Shown: positions 1 to 6,039 of the stretch, one piece after another | Numbering within the stretch: the first letter of the stretch is position 1 | Layout of the letters: every line of letters begins with the position of its first letter | Origin: RGIG5612 sp045604025 | Lineage (GTDB): Bacteria; Bacillota; Clostridia; Lachnospirales; Lachnospiraceae | DNA: 7,443 bases | Reading direction: 5' to 3' | Assembly (NCBI GenBank): GCA_045604025.1 | Contig: JAZUNG010000206.1 | Location: 1-7,443 of the forward strand | Position numbers and translations under genes: made by a program | The notes under the pieces: generated by a model | Databases searched by the model: none | The model's input: the letters and a program-made list of their open reading frames with translations, nothing else | What the model was told of the DNA's origin: nothing

Positions 1-35
1 TTTGGTGTCCTTATATCTGCACATATACATAAGCA

Positions 36-68
36 AACAAATACCGGCTGTTACAGCCGGTATTTGTT
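36..68 (-). terminator. Rho-independent terminator overlapping the 3' end of the Na/Pi gene
   Basis: A perfect 15-bp inverted repeat pairs 36-50 with 54-68. The three-base loop (51-53) is exactly the TAA stop codon of the cotransporter gene. The core is GC-rich (CCGGCTG against CAGCCGG). On the minus strand the descending arm is followed by a T-rich run (TATTTGTTTGCTT). The lower stem is A/T, as when an A-tract faces a U-tract. It probably ends the serC-to-cotransporter transcription unit. The dyad is symmetrical, so it might also stop transcription arriving from the left. Confidence 0.8.
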
Positions 69-1811
69 ACTGAATTCTTCGTAATGCTTTTCGAACGAAT
101 CGTTCTTGATCTCCTTCAGCGCATCCATATATTCATGTGAATCAAATGTATCACCTCTGGACTGAATGATCGCCAGAGCGATATTGCTGCAATGGTCAGA
201 TATCCTCTCATAGTCCGTCAGCAGATCATTGAAAACAAATCCCTGATCCAGTGTGCATTCATTGTTCTTCAGACGCTCGGTATGATTGAACTTCATGCCA
301 TCTGTCAGGTCATCTATAACCTCTTCGAGAGGTTCCACCTTCATGGCACTGTCAATATCTCCTTTTATAAATGAGTCGAATGTGATATTGACGATATCCT
401 CTATCGCAGCCTCCAATATATCCAGCTCGTGGAGTGCTCCTTTTGAGAATACCATTTTCTTCTCATGCAGCTCTTCCATAGCCTCTCCTATATTCCTGGA
501 GTGGTCAGATATACGCTCGAAATCAGACAGCACCTGCAGATAACGGCCTACTTCATTGGCCTGAACCGGAAGCAGGTTGGCTCCGGTCAGATGGACCAGA
601 TAGTTGCCCAGTTTGTCTTCGTATCTGTCGACAACTTCCTCCAACTCCACAACATGCTGCATCTTTTTCTCATCAAATTCTTTTCTGAGGCTTATAGCCT
701 CCACCAAATTCTGTCTGGTCTTTTCAGCCATGGAATTGATGACCAGTCTGCTCTGCTCCACAGCGATGGCCGGGTGGGTATAGAAACGGGTCTCCAGTCG
801 GTCCATATCGGCCTGCTCTGCCAGAGCATCCGCTGACTCCGGGAACATCCTGCATACGAGCTTCTCCATCAACCAGATAAACGGAGCAAGAAGCAGCAAT
901 GTGGCTAAACGGAATATGGAATTTATCAGAGCAATGGATACCATAGTCATGGTAGAGCTCATGAATCCGAAACTGAATATAGCGTTCAACGCATAGAATA
1001 CGGCTCCCCATACCACTGCGCCAACTATATCTATCAACAGATATGCAAATGCAGTTCTTTTCGCGTTTACACCTGCTCCCAGTGCACTGAGCAGTACAGG
1101 TACAGATGCACCTATCGCAATACCCATTATCACGGGAAATGCCACATCAAATGTGACAGCACCTGTTACAGCCAATGCCTGCAGTATACCTACGGATGCG
1201 CTGGCACTCTGCAGAATGGCAGTGAACACCAGACCAACCAGGATACCCAGTACAGGGTTTGAAAAACTGGTCAGCAGATTGATAAAGGCAGGGATCTCTT
1301 TCAGCGGTTCAACTGCTGATGACATAGTGCTCATTCCAAACATCAGCACTGCAAATCCCAGAAGTACCTCTCCCAGACTGCGTATCGTGGCTTTCTTGGA
1401 CGCAAGCCTCAGTATGATACCAATTACCGCAACGATCCCCGTAAGTGTTGCTGTATTGAAATAGGACGCCACACTGGCTCCGCTTCCGCCCAGACTGTTC
1501 AGACATAGGATCCATCCTGTAATACTGGTTCCCAAGATGGCACCCAGGATGATACCTATGGCCTGTCTGACCTTCATCATTCCTGAGTTTACGAAACCTA
1601 CCACCATGACTGAAGTGGCAGAAGAAGACTGGATCACGGCAGTTACACCGGTTCCCAGTATGATCCCCTTAAATGTGTTGCTGGAAAGCCTGTACAGTAT
1701 CACTTCCAGTTTGTTTCCTGCAACTTTCTTCAGTGCATCGCCCATGACAGCCATGCCAAACAGGAACATGGCAATGCCTCCGGCGAGCATAATGATCTCA
1801 GTTATTCCCAT
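51..1811 (-). CDS. Na+/phosphate cotransporter family protein with C-terminal PhoU-like domain
   Basis: Predicted inner-membrane sodium-dependent phosphate transporter of the NptA/PhoU-fused type, 586 residues, a usual length for the family. The N-terminal half (about 1-315) is strongly hydrophobic with roughly eight to nine membrane or re-entrant segments. It contains the duplicated Na_Pi_cotrans signature: QSSSATS at 61-67 and the related QSASASV at 201-207. The soluble C-terminal half (about 340-560) is helical and acidic, with two PhoU-type motifs, DFERISDH (430-437) and DYERISDH (533-540), whose acidic and His residues bind metal in PhoU proteins. The start is 9 bases after the DUF1015 stop. 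The nearest purine-rich element, AGGA at 1826-1829, is 14 bases from the ATG, so translation is probably coupled to the upstream gene. The last five codons form one arm of a terminator hairpin. Phosphate is the family substrate; specificity and direction here are inferred. Confidence 0.93.
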   Translation of the reverse strand: MGITEIIMLAGGIAMFLFGMAVMGDALKKVAGNKLEVILYRLSSNTFKGIILGTGVTAVIQSSSATSVMVVGFVNSGMMKVRQAIGIILGAILGTSITGWILCLNSLGGSGASVASYFNTATLTGIVAVIGIILRLASKKATIRSLGEVLLGFAVLMFGMSTMSSAVEPLKEIPAFINLLTSFSNPVLGILVGLVFTAILQSASASVGILQALAVTGAVTFDVAFPVIMGIAIGASVPVLLSALGAGVNAKRTAFAYLLIDIVGAVVWGAVFYALNAIFSFGFMSSTMTMVSIALINSIFRLATLLLLAPFIWLMEKLVCRMFPESADALAEQADMDRLETRFYTHPAIAVEQSRLVINSMAEKTRQNLVEAISLRKEFDEKKMQHVVELEEVVDRYEDKLGNYLVHLTGANLLPVQANEVGRYLQVLSDFERISDHSRNIGEAMEELHEKKMVFSKGALHELDILEAAIEDIVNITFDSFIKGDIDSAMKVEPLEEVIDDLTDGMKFNHTERLKNNECTLDQGFVFNDLLTDYERISDHCSNIALAIIQSRGDTFDSHEYMDALKEIKNDSFEKHYEEFSNKYRL

Positions 1812-1820
1812 AATGTGTTA

Positions 1821-3056
1821 TCAGATCCTGTGAATAAACAATCCGCTCTGCAGCTTCGGCTCAAACCAGGTAGACTTAGGCGGCATTACCTGTCCGTCGT
1901 CTGCAACCCTCATGAGCTGTTCAATGGTTGTATGTCTGGTCGCAAACGCAACTCTCATATCACTGTGGCATCTGCGCTCCAGTTCAGCAAGGCCTCTGAT
2001 ACCTCCGATAAAATCAATTCTCTTATCTGTCTTAAGATCTACTATTCCCAGAAGTGGAGCCAGGATATTATCCTGAAGCATGGAAACATCCAGGCTGCCT
2101 ATAGGGTCAGTTTTAAGGATCTCAGGCTTTGCAGTAAGCTTGTACCATATATCATCCAGGAACATGGCCACTTCGCCCTGATGCTTGGGTTCATATGCCA
2201 GCAGATCCTTTTTCTCAACAATGAATTTTTCTCTGAGCTTCTCAATAAACTCTTCATGGCTCATGCCATTCAGGTCGGAAACCACTCTATAATACGGCAT
2301 GACCAGAAGGTCTTCACAGGGAAATGCTACAGCCATAAAATAATTGAATTCCTCTTCGCCTGTGCATTTATCTCCCAGCTCTGCTCTTCTCATCTTGCAT
2401 ACTGTAGCAGCTGAATATGATCTGTGATGTCCGTCTGCGATATACAGACAGTCTATCTTCGAGAATGCTGCCGTGATAGCTGTTACCTGCTCTTCATCAT
2501 CTATTTTCCAGACTCTCTGATGAACTCTGTCTTCTGAAACAAAATCATAAAGCGGTTGTTCGACTATGGCATTTGCAATGGCTCTTCTGGCCTCTTCCCC
2601 TTCTTTGAATGTCAGGAACACCAGTCCTGTCTGAGCTGAACACACATCAATATGTCTGGTTCTGTCATCTTCCTTGTCAGCTCTCGTCAGCTCGTGTTTC
2701 CTGATATTCCCCTCCAGGTAATCATCAACGGCAAAGCATGCGACCAGACCGGTCTGTACTCTGCCGTTCATTTCCTGACGATAAATATAATACGAGTCTT
2801 TCTCGTCAAACTTGTAATCTCCGCTTTCTATATTCTCAGCGATCAGATCACGTGCCTTCTCATAAACCTCCTGAGAGGAACTGTCGGTTCCTACAGGAAA
2901 CATTGTCTCCGGTCTTACAACTGTAAGAAACGATCTGGGATTTTTGTCTACTATTGCTCTTGCTTCTGCCTCTGAATATACATCGTATGGCAGACTTGAT
3001 ACCTCTTTTACATATGTCCTTCTCGGACGAATACCTCTGAACGGTTTTAATCTCAT
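1821..3056 (-). CDS. DUF1015 family protein
   Basis: A protein of 411 residues of the uncharacterised DUF1015 family, cytoplasmic with no signal peptide or membrane segment. Family hallmarks are the N-terminal K-P-F-R-G-I-R-P-R block (4-12), the SLPYDVYS block (21-28), RKHELT (119-124), the ADGHHRSYSA motif (207-216) and a C-terminal MPPKSTWFEPK block (391-401). I chose the ATG at 3056 because the family begins at this Met and a GGAG ribosome binding site sits 8 bases upstream. An in-frame ATG at 3092 would add 12 residues, but it lies inside the loop of a terminator-like hairpin and has no family support. The gene follows serC and serA, and its stop is 9 bases before the cotransporter start. 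The D-G-H-H-R motif resembles that of ParB-fold proteins including serine kinases. With the serine-operon context, this suggests a role in serine/phosphoserine metabolism, but that is inference. Family assignment is sure; function is unknown. Confidence 0.9.
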   Translation of the reverse strand: MRLKPFRGIRPRRTYVKEVSSLPYDVYSEAEARAIVDKNPRSFLTVVRPETMFPVGTDSSSQEVYEKARDLIAENIESGDYKFDEKDSYYIYRQEMNGRVQTGLVACFAVDDYLEGNIRKHELTRADKEDDRTRHIDVCSAQTGLVFLTFKEGEEARRAIANAIVEQPLYDFVSEDRVHQRVWKIDDEEQVTAITAAFSKIDCLYIADGHHRSYSAATVCKMRRAELGDKCTGEEEFNYFMAVAFPCEDLLVMPYYRVVSDLNGMSHEEFIEKLREKFIVEKKDLLAYEPKHQGEVAMFLDDIWYKLTAKPEILKTDPIGSLDVSMLQDNILAPLLGIVDLKTDKRIDFIGGIRGLAELERRCHSDMRVAFATRHTTIEQLMRVADDGQVMPPKSTWFEPKLQSGLFIHRI

Positions 3057-3064
3057 TAAATAGT

Positions 3065-3068
3065 CTCC
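3065..3068 (-). promoter_or_regulatory. Ribosome binding site that fixes the DUF1015 start
   Basis: GGAG on the minus strand lies 8 bases upstream of the ATG at 3056. It supports that start over the longer in-frame ATG at 3092. It lies just beyond the T-rich tail of the preceding hairpin. Confidence 0.8.
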
Positions 3069-3070
3069 AG

Positions 3071-3106
3071 TAAAATAATACCGGGCCGTCACATCTGACA
3101 GCCCGG
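3071..3106 (-). terminator. Terminator-like hairpin between serA and the DUF1015 gene
   Basis: CCGGGC at 3081-3086 pairs with GCCCGG at 3101-3106. After one mismatch, GTCA (3088-3091) pairs with TGAC (3096-3099) around a four-base loop. On the minus strand the stem is followed by TATTATTTTA (3080 down to 3071), and the sequence before it is also A/T-rich. This fits an intrinsic terminator or attenuator downstream of serA. Because the next ribosome binding site begins only a few bases further on, partial termination or a processing/stability role is also possible. Confidence 0.65.
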
Positions 3107-3118
3107 AAATATTGTTTA

Positions 3119-4273
3119 TCAGCCAATAACGCGCACGCGGATAACACCCTCCAGCCCACCAAGGGCTTCTGCCGCAACGGCTGCGTTACCTGCAACATCA
3201 AATATGGAATATCCGAAGTTTCCTCTTGCCTTGCTGACCATATCAGTTATCTCAGCTCCGCCCGCTTTAACAGCCTGGCTCAACGCGGCTGCATCTGTAG
3301 CAGCGCTGTGGCATACCGTGATCCTCTCACCTTTTACAGGTCCCAGATCAGCTGCGGGATAATTTACAGAGTTTCTGATATTTCCGTTCTCCAGGAAATC
3401 ACTGATCTCCTGAACTGCCATGATAGCGCAGTTGTCTTCAGACTCCTCAGTAGATGCTCCCAGATGAGGGATCAGGATTGTATTCGGAAGTGCTGAAGTC
3501 TCTGCTGTAGGGAAGTCACATACATATCTGGCTACCTTGCCGCTCTCCAGAGCATCTTTAATAGCTGCTGTATCAACCAATGTATCTCTGGCCAGGTTGA
3601 TCACAACCAGACCGTCCTTTGCATGGCTTAAGAGCTCTGCTCCGACCATACCGATGGTTGAAGGAAGTGCAGGTACATGGATAGTGATCATATCGCTGGC
3701 AGCTACTACCTCTTCGTTGGATGACGCGATCTGAACTGCAGGATCCAGCGCAGCCTTCATGGCATCATTCAGGAAAGCGTCGAATCCGATTACTTTCATG
3801 CCCAGTGCTACAGCTACGTTGGCAACCTTGGCTCCGATAGCACCCAGTCCGATGACACCCAGGGTCTTGCCCAGGATCTCATGTCCTACGAATCTCTTCT
3901 TTTCTTTCTCGGTCAGTGCTGCTATATCTGCGTTTCCTGCCTCTGAAGCAGTCCAGCTGATACCTCCGACGACATCACGGATGCTGGCGATGGCGGCAAA
4001 GATAAAGAGCTCCTTTACGCCGTTTGCGTTTGCGCCGGGTGTGTTGAATACCACGATGCCCTGCTCAGCACATCTGTCCAGAGGGATGTTATTTACTCCT
4101 GCTCCTGCTCTGGCGATGACCTTGAGCTCACTGTCAAATTCCATCTCATGCATCTTGGCGCTTCTGACCAGGATAGCATCTGCCGCTTCTGTTTCAGCAA
4201 CCTGAGTGTACTGATCGGTAAAATTATTCAGGCCTATAGCTGCAATAGGATTCAGACACTTATATGTATACAT
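3119..4273 (-). CDS. serA: D-3-phosphoglycerate dehydrogenase (first step of serine biosynthesis)
   Basis: NAD-dependent oxidation of 3-phosphoglycerate to 3-phosphohydroxypyruvate, in the cytoplasm. It has 384 residues, against 410 for the E. coli enzyme. The order is a substrate-domain half, an NAD-binding Rossmann domain (about 95-285), the remainder of the catalytic domain and an ACT-like C-terminal segment (about 312-384). Visible motifs are RAGAGVNN (55-62) for substrate binding, GLGAIG (142-147) with Asp165 following the second strand for NAD preference, NLARD with catalytic Arg229, and PHLGAST with catalytic His270. Glu258 lies 29 residues after Arg229, matching the Arg-Glu spacing of E. 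coli SerA, and is the likely third catalytic residue. Arg229 is followed by Asp where many relatives have Gly. The ACT-like segment may carry feedback control, but I cannot see whether serine binds. The ATG overlaps the serC stop by one base. Confidence 0.95.
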   Translation of the reverse strand: MYTYKCLNPIAAIGLNNFTDQYTQVAETEAADAILVRSAKMHEMEFDSELKVIARAGAGVNNIPLDRCAEQGIVVFNTPGANANGVKELFIFAAIASIRDVVGGISWTASEAGNADIAALTEKEKKRFVGHEILGKTLGVIGLGAIGAKVANVAVALGMKVIGFDAFLNDAMKAALDPAVQIASSNEEVVAASDMITIHVPALPSTIGMVGAELLSHAKDGLVVINLARDTLVDTAAIKDALESGKVARYVCDFPTAETSALPNTILIPHLGASTEESEDNCAIMAVQEISDFLENGNIRNSVNYPAADLGPVKGERITVCHSAATDAAALSQAVKAGGAEITDMVSKARGNFGYSIFDVAGNAAVAAEALGGLEGVIRVRVIG

Positions 4274-5355
4274 TATGCATTCTCCTTTTCGAACTTCTCC
4301 ATGAATGCAACGAGCTTCTCAACGCCCTCATAAGGCATGGCATTGTAAATGGACGCTCTCATGCCGCCGACTGTTCTGTGGCCTTTCAGCTGGACCATGC
4401 CTGCTGCTGTGGATTCCGCGATAAACTTCGCATTCAGCTCATCAGAATCTGTAACGAAAGGAACATTCATCAGTGAACGGCTGCCCTTCTCAACAGTGCC
4501 TCTGAACAGTTTGCTGTTATCCAGGAAGTCATACAGCAGAGCTGCCTTCTTCTCGTTGCGGGCCTTCATTACCTCAAGACCGCCCATATCCTTGATCCAC
4601 TTAAATACCTTGCCACAGATATAGATTCCATATGCAGGAGGTGTATTGTACAGTGAATTGTTGTCAGCATGTGTCTTGTACTTCAGCATGGTAGGTGTGA
4701 AAGGCATAACATCATCGCGGATCAGGTCCTTCCTGATGATGACAACAACCACACCTGCCGGTCCGATGTTCTTCTGGGCACCTGCATAGATCAGACCATA
4801 CTTGCTGACATCACAGGGCTCTGACAGGAACATGGAACTCTGGTCTGCAACCAGATCCTTGCCCTTTGTATTCGGAAGGACAGGGAATTTGGTTCCATAT
4901 ATAGTATTGTTCTCGCAGATATATACATAGTCTGCATTCTCATGAATATCCAGATCTGAGCAGTCGGGAATATATGAGAAGGTCTTGTCTTCGCTGGTTG
5001 CGATCTTGTATGCATCACCGTAGATCTGAGCCTCCTGAAATGCCTTCTTGGCCCACTGACCGGTAACGATATAATCTGCAACTTTATTTCTCATCAGGTT
5101 CATGGGAACTGCTGCAAACTGTTGTGAAGCTCCTCCCTGAACAAAGAGAACATCATAATTGTCGGGAATATTCAGAAGATCGATCAGATCCTGCTTGGCA
5201 TCATTGATGATCTTGTCATATTCCTTGCTCCTGTGAGACATCTCCATAACACCGAGACCTGCTCCTCTGTAGTCGAGCATCTCATCTGCTGCCTCACGTA
5301 ATACTTCCTCCGGCAGCACGGCCGGGCCTGCTGAAAAATTGTAAACTCTTGCCAT
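4273..5355 (-). CDS. serC: Phosphoserine aminotransferase (second step of serine biosynthesis)
   Basis: PLP-dependent transfer of an amino group from glutamate to 3-phosphohydroxypyruvate, giving O-phosphoserine. It has 360 residues, the normal length for this class-V-fold aminotransferase. The N-terminal YNFSAGPAVLP (5-15) is the family opening. HRSKEY (41-46) and GGAS (74-77) contribute to phosphate and PLP binding. Trp101 is in the usual ring-stacking position, Asp171 is in VADQSS (169-174), and Lys195 in GAQKNIGPAG (192-201) is the Schiff-base lysine. GGMRASIYNA (330-339) carries an Arg of the substrate-phosphate site. The start has GAGG 9 bases upstream (5365-5368). The gene lies 71 bases from yajC with a hairpin in the gap, and it overlaps serA by one base. 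Members of this family can also serve the PdxF step of vitamin B6 synthesis; the serA partner favours the serine role. Confidence 0.96.
   Translation of the reverse strand: MARVYNFSAGPAVLPEEVLREAADEMLDYRGAGLGVMEMSHRSKEYDKIINDAKQDLIDLLNIPDNYDVLFVQGGASQQFAAVPMNLMRNKVADYIVTGQWAKKAFQEAQIYGDAYKIATSEDKTFSYIPDCSDLDIHENADYVYICENNTIYGTKFPVLPNTKGKDLVADQSSMFLSEPCDVSKYGLIYAGAQKNIGPAGVVVVIIRKDLIRDDVMPFTPTMLKYKTHADNNSLYNTPPAYGIYICGKVFKWIKDMGGLEVMKARNEKKAALLYDFLDNSKLFRGTVEKGSRSLMNVPFVTDSDELNAKFIAESTAAGMVQLKGHRTVGGMRASIYNAMPYEGVEKLVAFMEKFEKENA
4282..4286 (-). promoter_or_regulatory. Ribosome binding site of serA inside the end of serC
   Basis: AGGAG on the minus strand, 8 bases upstream of the serA ATG, lies wholly within the last codons of serC. 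Together with the TAATG stop/start overlap at 4271-4275, it indicates coupled, balanced translation of the two enzymes. Confidence 0.8.
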
Positions 5356-5370
5356 TATTCATTACCTCAT

Positions 5371-5407
5371 AATATAAAAATCCGGGGAAGCTCAAACAAG
5401 CTTCCCC
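5371..5407 (-). terminator. Rho-independent terminator or attenuator between yajC and serC
   Basis: A 9-bp stem pairs 5384-5392 with 5399-5407 around a six-base loop. Its outer four pairs are G-C. On the minus strand it is followed by GGATTTTTATATT, a typical T-tract. It is the best-formed terminator after the one at the window's left end. The T-tract runs to within about two bases of the serC ribosome binding site (5365-5368). It therefore closes the yajC transcript but also stands directly in front of serC. Confidence 0.75.
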
Positions 5408-5426
5408 ATTTACATGTTTTCTCAGA

Positions 5427-6008
5427 TTACTCGCCGCGAGTTACCTCAGCTGCGGCCTCCTGGACATCAGCTGCTGTATCCTCTATTGCATCAGTAACCG
5501 CTTCCTCGGCAGCCTCAACTGCCTGGGTGGCTTCTGCCTCAGCCTTTGCTGCAGCAGCTTCTGCCTGGGCCTGGGCTTCTTCAGCTTCGGCCTTCTTGTT
5601 CCTGCCAAGGAACTTCTTTGTATTGGTCTCAGGCGCAGGTGCGGCAGTCGGATTTGCCTTCTCAACCTGGCTGATAGCCTGCTTGCTCATAGGGATCCGG
5701 CAGTTCTTGTTGTTGCCGAACTCTACGATAACTGTATCACCATTGACAGCTACCAGAGTTCCGTAGAAACCGCTGGTCGTCAGAATGCTGTCGCCGGGCT
5801 CAAGAGATGCCATTGTGGTCTCCTGTTTCTTTCTCTCTTTTCTCTGAGGCCTGATCATAAGGAAATAAATGATCGCGCCAAAGATGACGATGTAAATGAT
5901 TATGATCCACCATGAACTGCCCTGCTGTCCGTCAGACGCAGCTGCATCTGTTGCCTGCTGAGCTCCGAAGCATGAACCAAAAAGCAGAATATTGTTTATA
6001 AGATTCAT
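5427..6008 (-). CDS. yajC: Preprotein translocase subunit YajC with long Ala/Glu-rich C-terminal tail
   Basis: Small membrane accessory of the Sec translocon, associated with SecDF in other bacteria. A short N-terminal stretch is followed by one membrane helix (about 33-52, rich in Ile and aromatic residues) ending in the family's MIRPQRKERKK motif (51-61). The soluble YajC fold follows (about 66-115), with LEPGDSILTTSGFYG at 69-83. The usual family length is about 90-115 residues; this one has 193. The extra part (about 117-193) is a Pro/Ala linker followed by a segment about two-fifths alanine with many Glu and Gln, likely helical or coiled-coil. AGGAGG (6017-6022) lies 8 bases before the ATG. 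The gene is 31 bases downstream of tgt, the common tgt-yajC arrangement, but secD and secF do not follow; a terminator and serC do. Confidence 0.92.
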   Translation of the reverse strand: MNLINNILLFGSCFGAQQATDAAASDGQQGSSWWIIIIYIVIFGAIIYFLMIRPQRKERKKQETTMASLEPGDSILTTSGFYGTLVAVNGDTVIVEFGNNKNCRIPMSKQAISQVEKANPTAAPAPETNTKKFLGRNKKAEAEEAQAQAEAAAAKAEAEATQAVEAAEEAVTDAIEDTAADVQEAAAEVTRGE

Positions 6009-6039
6009 TGATCTATCCTCCTGATAATTCGTGACCTAT

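Noticed and set aside
1815..2414. 199-residue open frame on the plus strand
   Set aside because: It lies opposite the well-supported DUF1015 gene, has no recognisable domain, and extends over the gene's end by chance. I treat it as a codon-bias shadow.
3057..3092. Longer DUF1015 start at 3092 adding 12 N-terminal residues
   Set aside because: The extension runs through the terminator-like hairpin and does not resemble the family. The Met at 3056 has a well-spaced GGAG and matches the family's N-terminus.
3484..3590. SerA lacking the catalytic Glu of the Arg-Glu-His triad
   Set aside because: Glu258 lies 29 residues after Arg229, the same spacing as in E. coli SerA, so the triad appears complete despite local sequence differences.
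3759..4205. 148-residue open frame on the plus strand, opposite serA
   Set aside because: It is fully antisense to conserved serA motifs and its composition is Ala/Ser/Pro-rich, as expected from reading the complement of such codons. No ribosome binding site or domain is evident.
5371..5400. Possible promoter before serC: TTGTTT, 17 bases, TATATT on the minus strand
   Set aside because: It consists of the hairpin loop and T-tract. A start about seven bases downstream would fall in or beyond the serC ribosome binding site, leaving a transcript without it.
5356..5426. T-box or other riboswitch controlling serC
   Set aside because: The gap is only 71 bases and contains no T-box consensus or other recognisable aptamer, only the stem-loop and T-tract.
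5483..5766. Ala/Ser-rich plus-strand frame and Arg/Gln-rich minus-strand frame across the yajC tail
   Set aside because: Both are alternative readings of the low-complexity Ala/Glu codons of YajC.
5966..5990. Lipoprotein signal at the YajC N-terminus (LLFGSC)
   Set aside because: There is no N-terminal positive charge, the residues before Cys13 are a poor lipobox, and the membrane helix at 33-52 explains anchoring.
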